A stretch of 17,396 bases of DNA, taken from DASQFY01 sp036397815 (GTDB taxonomy: Bacteria; Chloroflexota; Limnocylindria; QHBO01). The notes under the pieces were generated by a model. It was given only the letters and a program-made list of their open reading frames with translations. It was not told where the DNA came from and made no database searches. This document shows positions 1 to 6,690 of the stretch, in pieces (positions within the stretch are counted from its first letter, which is position 1; each line of letters starts with the position of its first letter). A program made the translations under genes and the position numbers. The stretch is from the NCBI GenBank assembly GCA_036397815.1, contig DASWIE010000046.1, forward strand, positions 1 through 17,396, in the 5' to 3' direction.

Positions 1-364
1 CCCGCGGGCGACACTCAAGTTGATGGGCACCCACCGGGGCCCTGGCCGATATGGGTCAACCCGCGGAACGCTCCGGCAACACTCGCACCTACCGGGCGGG
101 CGCCGCGCGAACTCAGCGTTACGCATGGCCGATACGATCACCGGCTGTTCACGGTCGGCGAGCAACCACCTCGCGGGGTGCGCATCCCGACGTGGCCAGA
201 CGGTACTGCTAGACTGATCGGGAGCGGGATGCGCCTCGGCGCGGACCGCTCGTAAACGGCAACCAATCGACCCGCGCGTACGGTCACGACCGATCCATGC
301 GCTGCGAGCAGCAGAAATTACCAGCCAACCCAGCGAGCACATCGGAGCACAGATCGGAGCTGAC
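1..364. other. Non-coding leader region upstream of nuoA
   Basis: No recognisable gene is seen here. The only open frame (20-217, 65 codons) has an Arg/Gly/Ser-rich product unlike any family I know and is probably chance in GC-rich DNA. Visible structure: a CCCGCGGG palindrome at 1-8 that can also pair with CCCGCGG at 60-66; a TAGACT hexamer at 210-215; and a direct repeat ATCGGAGC at 341-348 and 353-360. The second copy supplies the GGAG ribosome-binding site (356-359), 5 nt before the nuoA ATG. The stretch probably carries the operon promoter and 5' leader. Confidence 0.6.
210..215 (+). promoter_or_regulatory. Possible -10 element (TAGACT) of the nuoA promoter
   Basis: TGCTAGACT ends at 215, about 150 nt before the nuoA start. 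A very similar GCTAGAAT lies upstream of nuoJ (11261-11268). No good TTGACA-like -35 box lies at the usual distance; the sequence around 187-192 is CCGACG. The call rests on -10 resemblance and on the match between the two operon halves, so it is weak. Confidence 0.25.
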
Positions 365-724
365 ATGGATCAGACCGGCCTGATCTACGTCCTCGGATTC
401 GGGTTCGCCGCGACGACGTTCGTCTTCGGCACCATCCTCTTCTCATGGCTCATCACCCATCGGCGACGGCGCCCGCAGAAGGGATTGCCGTACGAGTCGG
501 GGATCGACACCATCGGCGACACCTGGTCGCGGTTCGGGCTGGCCTTCTACCTCTACGCGCTGCTCTTCGTCGCCTTCGACGTCGAGATCATCTTCGTCTA
601 CCTGTGGGCGATCACGGTGCGCACGGTGGAGGTTCCAGGGATCGTGGCGATCGGCCTCTTCCTGGCGATCCTGATGTTCGGGGAGCTGTACGCCTGGCGG
701 AAGGGAGACCTGCGATGGCAGTGA
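365..724 (+). CDS. nuoA: NADH-quinone oxidoreductase subunit A
   Basis: NuoA (ND3) is a small membrane subunit at the junction of the peripheral and membrane arms of complex I, next to the quinone channel. The 119-residue length is normal. Three hydrophobic segments are visible (about residues 6-30, 58-82 and 90-110). The family signature is clear: YESG at 43-46, then the second helix with FDVE at 71-74, whose acids lie near the entry to the proton path. The Cys of the YECG loop in mitochondrial ND3 is Ser here. The ATG is preceded by GGAG at a 5-nt spacing. It is the first gene of the operon and its 3' end overlaps nuoB by 10 nt. Confidence 0.96.
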   Translation: MDQTGLIYVLGFGFAATTFVFGTILFSWLITHRRRRPQKGLPYESGIDTIGDTWSRFGLAFYLYALLFVAFDVEIIFVYLWAITVRTVEVPGIVAIGLFLAILMFGELYAWRKGDLRWQ

Positions 725-1482
725 CGACACCCGGAAAGCAGGACCCGGGAGAGCAGGACCCGGGAAAGCAGGACCCGGGAAAGCAGCGGCCCGCGCTGAA
801 GGAACCCGGACACAAGGATCCCGGAGCGATCCTGACGAGGGATAGCGGGTCCGAGCGCGCGCTCGTCCCGACCGAGACCAGCGCGCCGATCATCATCCCC
901 GACCAGGCAACCGGCGACGCGCTGCTCCGCGAGTTCGGCATGGAGGAGCACCCGAAGGGCGGCTTCCACGGCCTGCTCGAGGTGATCCCCACCCGTGCGG
1001 ACTGGCTGCTCGACCTGATCCGCGCCAACTCGCTGTGGCCGCTCCTCTCCGGCCTGAGCTGCTGCGCGATCGAGATGATGAGCTCGGCAACCAGCATGAA
1101 CGACATCGACCGCTTCGGGATGTTCCCCTTCCGCGCCAGCCCACGGCAGGCCGACGTGCTGATCGTGGCCGGGACGCTGACCACCAAGATGGCCGGGCCG
1201 CTGGTCCGGCTCTGGGAGCAGATGCCCGAGCCGAAGTGGTGCGTCGCGATGGGCACATGCACCACCAGCGGCGGCCGATTCAAGCGCTCGTACAGCGTCG
1301 TCCAGGGCGTGGATCGGGTGATGCCGGTGGATGTCTACGTGCCGGGCTGCCCGCCGCGGCCAGAGGGCCTCATCTACGGTCTCCTCAAGCTCCAGGAGCT
1401 GGTCAAGCAGCGGCGCGGCCAGTGGACGACCTACGTCGACCGGGGTCCCCAGCGTCTCGCCTGGGAAGGAGACGTGCGCTGA
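715..1482 (+). CDS. nuoB: NADH-quinone oxidoreductase subunit B, N2 cluster subunit
   Basis: NuoB (PSST) carries cluster N2, the 4Fe-4S centre that passes electrons to quinone. With the ATG at 715 the protein has 255 residues. The N2 ligands are the tandem Cys116-Cys117 (in GLSCCAIEMM), Cys182 (GTCTTSGG) and Cys212 (VPGCPPRPEG), so the catalytic core looks intact. The first 80 or so residues are a hydrophilic extension not found in many NuoB proteins; it begins with a PGKQD tandem repeat and looks disordered. The frame is open further upstream, to 445, but that part is out-of-frame nuoA sequence. The 10-nt overlap with nuoA points to translational coupling. The start is likely but not certain because the extension lacks conserved features. 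Confidence 0.95.
   Translation: MAVTTPGKQDPGEQDPGKQDPGKQRPALKEPGHKDPGAILTRDSGSERALVPTETSAPIIIPDQATGDALLREFGMEEHPKGGFHGLLEVIPTRADWLLDLIRANSLWPLLSGLSCCAIEMMSSATSMNDIDRFGMFPFRASPRQADVLIVAGTLTTKMAGPLVRLWEQMPEPKWCVAMGTCTTSGGRFKRSYSVVQGVDRVMPVDVYVPGCPPRPEGLIYGLLKLQELVKQRRGQWTTYVDRGPQRLAWEGDVR
730..789 (+). repeat. Four-copy 15-nt tandem repeat encoding PGKQD
   Basis: Four adjacent 15-nt units (730-744, 745-759, 760-774, 775-789) follow the consensus CCGGGAAAGCAGGAC and read in frame as PGKQD, PGEQD, PGKQD and PGKQR near the NuoB N-terminus. Units differ by one to three bases. A degenerate further copy (PGHKD) follows about 10 codons later. The unit length is a multiple of three, so copy-number change would keep nuoB in frame. 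Confidence 0.9.
1466..1471 (+). promoter_or_regulatory. Ribosome-binding site that decides the nuoC start
   Basis: AAGGAG lies inside the 3' end of nuoB, 7 nt before a CTG codon at 1479 that is in the nuoC frame and overlaps the nuoB stop as CTGA. This is the best Shine-Dalgarno match near the start of nuoC. The nearest standard in-frame start, GTG at 1422, has no such site. Confidence 0.6.
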
Positions 1483-2138
1483 CCGCCCCCGCGGTTGCCG
1501 GGGCGCTGGTTCGCGCGCTCACCGACCGCTTTCCCGAGCTGGCCGGCACCCTCTGGACCGATGAGGACACGGTCGAGGTGCAGATCGACGGCGCGCGCAG
1601 CGTCGAGGTGCTGAGCCGGCTGCGCGACGATCCCGAGCTTCACTTCTGGTACCTGGCGGATGCCGCCGCCGCCGACTATGGCGTCGGCGAGCACTTCGAG
1701 GTCGTGTACCACCTCTACTCGGACCTGCATCCCGCCTGGCTGCGCGTTCGCGCCCGCGTGGACCGATCCAGCCCGCACCTGCCGAGCATCACCGGGCTGT
1801 GGGAGGGCGCCATGTTCCACGAGCGCGAGATGTTCGACATGATGGGCATCATCTTCGACGGGAACCGCGACCTGCGGCGGATCTACATGTCGCCCGACTA
1901 CCGCAGCTTCCCGCAGCGCAGGGACTTCCTCCTGCCCGATGACGCCGCCGACTCCTCGGCGGCGGGCGTCAACCCGCTCGAGCGCCCGGAGACCTGGGAC
2001 CTGTCCCGCTTCAGCGAGGAGGTCGCCCACTCGATCGACCCGATCCTCCCGCTCGGGACGAGCGCGATGGCCCCCGGCCCCGAGGCGGCCGAGATCGAGG
2101 CTGACGAGACCGACGCGGACAAGAGCCGGCCGCGATGA
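1479..2138 (+). CDS. nuoC: NADH-quinone oxidoreductase subunit C (30 kDa), probable CTG start
   Basis: NuoC is a soluble Q-module subunit without cofactors that packs against NuoD and NuoB. Its signature is seen at residues 114-124 (HEREMFDMMGI), followed by GNRDLRRI and RRDF. The reading frame has no ATG, GTG or TTG between 1425 and the start of the conserved domain. A CTG at 1479, with AAGGAG 7 nt upstream and a CTGA overlap with nuoB, gives a 219-residue protein beginning TAPAVAGALV after the initiator, a natural N-terminus for the family. The alternative GTG at 1422 would add 19 Arg-rich residues translated out of frame from nuoB. The C-terminal 20 or so residues are an acidic tail. The gene ends in an ATGA overlap with nuoD. 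Confidence 0.9.
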   Translation: MTAPAVAGALVRALTDRFPELAGTLWTDEDTVEVQIDGARSVEVLSRLRDDPELHFWYLADAAAADYGVGEHFEVVYHLYSDLHPAWLRVRARVDRSSPHLPSITGLWEGAMFHEREMFDMMGIIFDGNRDLRRIYMSPDYRSFPQRRDFLLPDDAADSSAAGVNPLERPETWDLSRFSEEVAHSIDPILPLGTSAMAPGPEAAEIEADETDADKSRPR

Positions 2139-3418
2139 CCGCCGTCGATCCGGAGACCCGCGTCCCGGACCCGATCGAGCTCGATCGCGCGGAGGAGGCG
2201 CGACTGCACGCCGCCCTGGGCGTCGACCTTCCGCCGCGCCCCGGCGACGAGTACGCCGGCTTCGACACGGTCGGCATCCCGGACCGCCCGCCGCAGACCG
2301 AGCGCGAGGCAGAGATCTATACCCTCGACGAGGGCGAGATGCTCGTCAACATGGGCCCGCAGCACCCCTCGACCCACGGCGTCATGCGGCTGGTGGTCAA
2401 GGTCCGTGGCGAGGTCGTGGTCGACCTCGACCCGGTGCTCGGCTACCTGCACCGCGGCATCGAGAAGCTGTGCGAGAACGCGACCTACACCACGGTGCTG
2501 ACCTACGTCGACCCGATGGACTACCTGTCCTCGATGCACAACGAGCACGCGCCGGCGATCGCCTTCGAGAAGCTCTACGGCATCCGCGCGCCAAAGCGCG
2601 CCGAGTACATCCGCGCCCTGGTGGTGGAGCTGAACCGGGTCTTCAGCCACGGCCTGATGATGGGCTTCCTGGCGCTCGACATGGGCGGCCTGACACCGAT
2701 CCTGTACGGCTTCATCAACCGCGACGAGACCGTGGAGCTGCTCTCCGCCATCAGCGGGCAGCGGATGCTCTTCAACTTCTTCCGGGTCGGTGGCGTCAAC
2801 TGGGACGTCAGCGACGAGTTCATCAGCCGCCTCTCGAGCTGGCGCTCGAACGTGGGCCGCTCGATCGGCGACAACGAGGCGCTGATCACCGAGAACGAGA
2901 TCTTCACCGCCCGCACGAAGGGGATGGGCGTCCTGTCCGGGGAGCGCGCGATCGCGCTCGGCGTGTCAGGGCCGAACCTCCGCGCCTCGGGCGTGCCGTT
3001 CGACGTGCGCAAGGCGCATCCCTACTCGATCTACCACGAGCTCGAGTTCGAGGTGATCACCCACAGCGCCGGCGACGTGTACGCCCGCTACCTGCAGCGC
3101 ATTGCCGAGATCAAGCAGAGCCTGCACCTGATCGACCAGATCGTTGACCAGATGCCGCACGGCCCGGTTCAGGCCCAGGTGCCCGGCATCATTCGGCCCA
3201 AGCCCGGCCGCGCCTTCGGGGCGGTCGAGTCGCCGCGCGGCCTGTACAGCGTCTACGCAATCAGCGACGGCGGCCCCAACCCGTATCGGTTCCGGATGCG
3301 CGACCCGTCCTTCATCAGCCTGCAGGTGATGCCGGTGCTGATGCCCGGCCACCTGATCGCCGACACGATGGCGATCATGGCCAGCCTGGACCCGATCATG
3401 GGCGGCGTGGACAAGTAG
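2135..3418 (+). CDS. nuoD: NADH-quinone oxidoreductase subunit D (49 kDa)
   Basis: NuoD, related to NiFe-hydrogenase large subunits, forms the quinone-binding pocket with NuoB. The 427-residue protein carries GPQHPSTHG at 74-82, GYLHRGIEKL at 103-112 and RVGGVNWDVS near the middle. His81 and Tyr130 match the spacing of the two quinone head-group ligands of the Thermus protein (His38 and Tyr87), so quinone chemistry should be intact. The C-terminus DPIMGGVDK is the family's usual DPVMGxVD ending. About 68 residues precede the conserved core as a charged extension. The ATG overlaps the nuoC stop (ATGA). Unlike E. coli, nuoC and nuoD are not fused. Confidence 0.96.
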   Translation: MTAVDPETRVPDPIELDRAEEARLHAALGVDLPPRPGDEYAGFDTVGIPDRPPQTEREAEIYTLDEGEMLVNMGPQHPSTHGVMRLVVKVRGEVVVDLDPVLGYLHRGIEKLCENATYTTVLTYVDPMDYLSSMHNEHAPAIAFEKLYGIRAPKRAEYIRALVVELNRVFSHGLMMGFLALDMGGLTPILYGFINRDETVELLSAISGQRMLFNFFRVGGVNWDVSDEFISRLSSWRSNVGRSIGDNEALITENEIFTARTKGMGVLSGERAIALGVSGPNLRASGVPFDVRKAHPYSIYHELEFEVITHSAGDVYARYLQRIAEIKQSLHLIDQIVDQMPHGPVQAQVPGIIRPKPGRAFGAVESPRGLYSVYAISDGGPNPYRFRMRDPSFISLQVMPVLMPGHLIADTMAIMASLDPIMGGVDK

Positions 3419-4441
3419 ATGGACTGGGACCTCGTCCTCGGCATCGCCCGCTTCGTGGTGGCCACCACGCTGCTCCTGCTGCTCACCATCCCGACCGCCT
3501 TCATCATCATCCAGATGGAGCTGAAGGTGATCGCCCTGATGCAGCTTCGCTACGGCCCCAACCGGGTCGGCCCGAAGGGCATGTTCCAGAGCACGATCCA
3601 CGGCTTCAAGGTGCTCGCCAAGGAGGACGTCACGCCGGACCTGGTCGATCGGCCGACCTTCACCCTGGCCCCCTGGATGGTCTTCATGGCGGCGGCGATG
3701 AGCATGCTGGTGATCCCGTTCGCGCCCGGCCTGGTCGCCTTCGAGTCGAGCATCAGCGTCGTCTACTTCTTCGCGATCCTGGGGCTCTCGGTGGTGGGCC
3801 TGCTGGTCGCCGGCTGGGCGAGCTACAACAAGTACTCGCTGCTCGGCGGCCTGCGCAGCGCGGCGCAGATGGTCTCTTACGAGATCCCGCTCACCCTCTC
3901 GATCGTGGGCGTGGTGGTGCTGACCGGCAGCCTGAGCTTCACCCAGATCATCGAGTGGCAGCTGCAGCACGGGTGGGCGGTGATCTGGCAGCTGGTCGGC
4001 TTCCCGATCTTCTTCATCGCCGCCACCGCGGAGATCAACCGGACGCCGTTCGACATGGTCGAGGCCGACTCGGAGATCGTGGCCGGCTTCGCGACCGAGT
4101 ACTCCGGCATGCGCTTCGGGTTCTTCTTCTTCGCCGAGTACGTGTCGCTCTTCATCATGAGCGCGATCACGGTCACCCTCTTCTTCGGCGGCTGGCTGGC
4201 GCCGTGGCCATTCCCGGCGCAGCTGGAGGGGTTCATCGGCACCCTGTACGGCCTCTTCTGGTTCTTCCTCAAGACGTATCTTTTCGTCTTCGTGGCGGTC
4301 TGGATGCGCGCCACCCTGCCGCGGGTGCGCGTCGACCAGCTCATGGGCCTGGCCTGGAAGGTGCTCCTGCCGGTCGCGCTGCTGAACCTGCTGGTGACCG
4401 GCGTGGCGGTCGTCGTCTTCAACCTGTCGGGGGTGCAATAG
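3419..4441 (+). CDS. nuoH: NADH-quinone oxidoreductase subunit H
   Basis: NuoH (ND1) anchors the peripheral arm in the membrane and forms the mouth of the quinone tunnel and the so-called E-channel. The 340-residue product has about eight hydrophobic helices. Conserved loops are present: RYGPNRVGP (44-52), LLGGLRSAAQMVSYE (141-155) and EINRTPFD (205-212), followed by acids Glu215, Glu219 and Glu227. The ATG follows the nuoD TAG with no gap, so translation probably depends on re-initiation. nuoH comes here directly after nuoD and before the I/E, F and G genes, unlike the usual A-to-N order. Confidence 0.96.
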   Translation: MDWDLVLGIARFVVATTLLLLLTIPTAFIIIQMELKVIALMQLRYGPNRVGPKGMFQSTIHGFKVLAKEDVTPDLVDRPTFTLAPWMVFMAAAMSMLVIPFAPGLVAFESSISVVYFFAILGLSVVGLLVAGWASYNKYSLLGGLRSAAQMVSYEIPLTLSIVGVVVLTGSLSFTQIIEWQLQHGWAVIWQLVGFPIFFIAATAEINRTPFDMVEADSEIVAGFATEYSGMRFGFFFFAEYVSLFIMSAITVTLFFGGWLAPWPFPAQLEGFIGTLYGLFWFFLKTYLFVFVAVWMRATLPRVRVDQLMGLAWKVLLPVALLNLLVTGVAVVVFNLSGVQ

Positions 4442-4445
4442 ACCG

Positions 4446-5291
4446 ATGGCCATTCCCGGCGGCGGCATCTTCAAGGGCATGGCGACCACCTTCCGCAACC
4501 TCTTCGCTCCGAAGGTCACGCGCCAATACCCCGAGGAGCGGCCGCAGATGTCGGAGCGCTGGCGCGGCCGGCTCGACCTGATCTACGACCCGTTCGGCGA
4601 GCACAAGTGCGAGGTCTGCTTCCAGTGCGCGCAGGTTTGCCCGGTCGAGGCGATCGACATGAGCGGCTTCGACTCGCAGGGGAACCGGATCCGCTACGGC
4701 ATGCCCGAGATCTACGACGAGCGCACCGACCCCAACGCCCACCGCCGGGCAGGCCTTCCCGCACGGCCGATGCGCAACCTCGCGCGCTGGGACGAGGCGA
4801 TCGACGAGCCGTGGGTCCGCGGCGTGGTCGACGGCTACGGCGGGAGGCCGGAGTCGCTGGTCGCGATCTTCACCGCCGTCCAGGAGCGATACGGCTACCT
4901 GCCCGAACGGGCGCTGCGCGTCGTCAGCGACCGGATGACCATCCACTGGGCCCAGGTCTTCGGCGCCGCGGGCCTCGGTGGCTTCCGGCTGCTGCCGGCC
5001 GAGGGCCACGTCATCACCGTGTGCAGCTGCGCCGCCTGTCGCTTCGCCGGCGGCGACGCGCTGCTCAAGGAGCTCTCGGCGGAGCTCGGGATCGGCCCGC
5101 GCGAGTCGACCGACGATGGCGCCTTCACGCTCGAGACCGCGGACGACGTCGGGGCGGGTGCGCTCGCGCCGGCAATTCGGCTCGACACCCTCGTCTACGG
5201 CCCGCTCACCGGCGAGCAGGCGCGCCACCTCGTGCACGAGCGGCGGCGCGCCGATGTGCGCGCGACGGTGCGCGCCGGACGGGCGAGCTGA
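4446..5291 (+). CDS. Fusion of the N-terminal half of NuoI to a NuoE-like domain
   Basis: One 281-residue frame joins two complex I parts. Residues 1-100 match the start of NuoI: an amphipathic membrane-associated helix, TRQYPEERP (25-33), WRGR, then one CxxCxxCxxxCP motif (Cys55, 58, 61, 65). NuoI normally has two such motifs, and the second half is absent. From about residue 120 the chain is a NuoE-type thioredoxin fold: a helical part (VQERYGYLPE, 145-154), then CSCAAC (Cys193 and Cys198, spaced C-x4-C). The second ligand pair, normally CLGAC, reads DVGAG (234-238), so two of four 2Fe-2S ligands are missing. The ATG is 4 nt after nuoH and GGGGGTG (4429-4435) may be the ribosome-binding site. 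A natural fusion is likely, but an assembly deletion cannot be excluded from this sequence. Confidence 0.88.
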   Translation: MAIPGGGIFKGMATTFRNLFAPKVTRQYPEERPQMSERWRGRLDLIYDPFGEHKCEVCFQCAQVCPVEAIDMSGFDSQGNRIRYGMPEIYDERTDPNAHRRAGLPARPMRNLARWDEAIDEPWVRGVVDGYGGRPESLVAIFTAVQERYGYLPERALRVVSDRMTIHWAQVFGAAGLGGFRLLPAEGHVITVCSCAACRFAGGDALLKELSAELGIGPRESTDDGAFTLETADDVGAGALAPAIRLDTLVYGPLTGEQARHLVHERRRADVRATVRAGRAS

Positions 5292-5295
5292 GCCG

Positions 5296-6678
5296 GTGAG
5301 CAGCAATGGGGCGGCGGGCCTGTCGCCCCAGATCCACATCCTCGACGGCGGTGAGCCCCGCCTGCTGGCCGATATCGGTCGCGTGGATCCGGGCAGCCTT
5401 GCCTCGTACCGCGAGCACGGCGGCTACGCCGGCCTCACCCGCGCCGTCGAGCAGCTTGGCCCGGAGGGCGTGATCGCCGAGATCGAGCGCGCCGGCCTCC
5501 GCGGCCGCGGCGGTGGCGGCTACCCGACCGCCGACAAGTGGCGTGCGGCTCGCTCTGGCGACGCGACGGGCAAGGTGGTGGTCGCCAACCTGATGGGCGC
5601 CGACCCGACCGCCCTGGGCGACCGAGCGCTCGCCGAGGGCAACCCGCACCTCGTCCTCGAGGGGCTGCTGATCGCCGCCTTCGCCACCGGCGCCTCCGAG
5701 GCAATCCTGGCGGTGCGCCGCGACTGGACGACCGCCATCGAGCGGCTGCGGGCCGCGACGGCCGAGGCCGAGGCCGCGCACCTGGCGGGGTACCTGGTGC
5801 TGGGCACCGACTTCAGCTGCCAGCTGAGCGTGTGGGAGGGGTCCGGCGCGCTGGTGGCTGGCGAGGAGACGGCGCTGATCGCCGCGCTCGAGGGCGACCG
5901 TGGCATGCCGGTCATCCGCCCACCCTATCCGACCGAGTCCGGCCTCCGCGACGCGCCGACCACGGTGCAGAACGCTGAGACGCTGGCGCACGCGGCCTGG
6001 ATCGTTATCAATTCCGCCGAGGCCTTTGGCACTGTCGGCCTGGCGAAGAGCAGGGGCACCCGGCTGGTGAGCATCTTCGGCAAAGTTGCGGAGCCAGGAC
6101 TGCTCGAGGTCGCGCTCGGCACGCCGCTGGGCGAGATCGTGGCCATGGCCGGTGGTGCCACCGGCACCCTCAAGGCCGTCTTCGTGGGTGGCGCCGGAGG
6201 CGGCGCGCTATCTGCCTCCGAGCTGGACACCCCGTACGACTACGAGCCGCTGCACGCCGCCGGCGCGGGCATCGGTCTAGGCGCCTTCCTCGTGGCCGAT
6301 ACCACCACCTGCATGGTCGACACCGCGCGCTTCTTCCTCGACTGGTCGAGCAGGGAGTCGTGCGGCAAGGCGGTCCCCTGCCGGATCGGCACCAAGCGGC
6401 TGGTCGAGACGCTCGACCGGATTCTTGGCGCCACGCCGCGACCCGACGACTTCAACCTGCTTCGCGCGCTGTCGCGCAAGGTGGCCGACACCGCCCTCTG
6501 CCGGCTGGAGGCCCGCGCGCCCGGCCCGATGCTGACCACCCTCGACCGCTTCCCCGACGAGTACCGCGCCCACGCGGAGCGCGGCGAGTGCCTGGCCGGG
6601 GCGTGCACCACCGCCACCCTGCCACCGCTGCGGGTGCCGCTCCAGGGCCTCGAGCCGGCCGCCGCGGCGGACCGGTAG
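5296..6678 (+). CDS. nuoF: NADH-quinone oxidoreductase subunit F-like, degenerate active site
   Basis: NuoF (51 kDa) normally binds NADH, FMN and cluster N3. The GTG at 5296, 4 nt after the previous stop, gives 460 residues, a usual length. The glycine-rich loop is present (GRGGGGYP, 70-77), as are GEETALIAALEG (189-200), RPPYP (208-212) and PTTVQNAETL (221-230). The acidic FMN/NADH loop, NADExEPG in typical NuoF, reads NLMGADPT (98-105). The Tyr of GAY(V/I)CGEE is Leu186. The N3 motif SCGxCxPCR reads SCGKAVPCR: Cys356 and Cys362 remain, the middle Cys is Ala359, and the distal ligand is Cys402. Extra cysteines 432 and 437 lie near the C-terminus. Overall fold conserved, redox site probably impaired or changed. 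Confidence 0.92.
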   Translation: MSSNGAAGLSPQIHILDGGEPRLLADIGRVDPGSLASYREHGGYAGLTRAVEQLGPEGVIAEIERAGLRGRGGGGYPTADKWRAARSGDATGKVVVANLMGADPTALGDRALAEGNPHLVLEGLLIAAFATGASEAILAVRRDWTTAIERLRAATAEAEAAHLAGYLVLGTDFSCQLSVWEGSGALVAGEETALIAALEGDRGMPVIRPPYPTESGLRDAPTTVQNAETLAHAAWIVINSAEAFGTVGLAKSRGTRLVSIFGKVAEPGLLEVALGTPLGEIVAMAGGATGTLKAVFVGGAGGGALSASELDTPYDYEPLHAAGAGIGLGAFLVADTTTCMVDTARFFLDWSSRESCGKAVPCRIGTKRLVETLDRILGATPRPDDFNLLRALSRKVADTALCRLEARAPGPMLTTLDRFPDEYRAHAERGECLAGACTTATLPPLRVPLQGLEPAAAADR

Positions 6679-6690
6679 GATGAGACGGCA

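Noticed and set aside
1..66. CCGCGGG and CCCGCGG ends that could form a 7-bp acceptor-like stem, as in a tRNA
   Set aside because: No T-arm sequence of the GTTCRA type, no fitting D-arm or anticodon stem, and CCCGCGGG is itself a palindrome common in GC-rich DNA.
20..217. Open frame of 65 codons upstream of nuoA
   Set aside because: Composition is Arg/Ser/Gly-rich with no recognisable motif or membrane segment, and there is no clear ribosome-binding site. Chance frames of this size are common in GC-rich DNA.
1422..2138. GTG at 1422 as the nuoC start
   Set aside because: It would add 19 Arg-rich residues from out-of-frame nuoB, lacks a ribosome-binding site, and the CTG at 1479 has AAGGAG at ideal spacing.
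4446..5291. Reading the I/E fusion as an ordinary ferredoxin or as a frameshifted pair of genes
   Set aside because: The frame is continuous with good coding character through the junction, and both halves align with specific NuoI and NuoE landmarks. A deletion is still possible and is noted in the findings.
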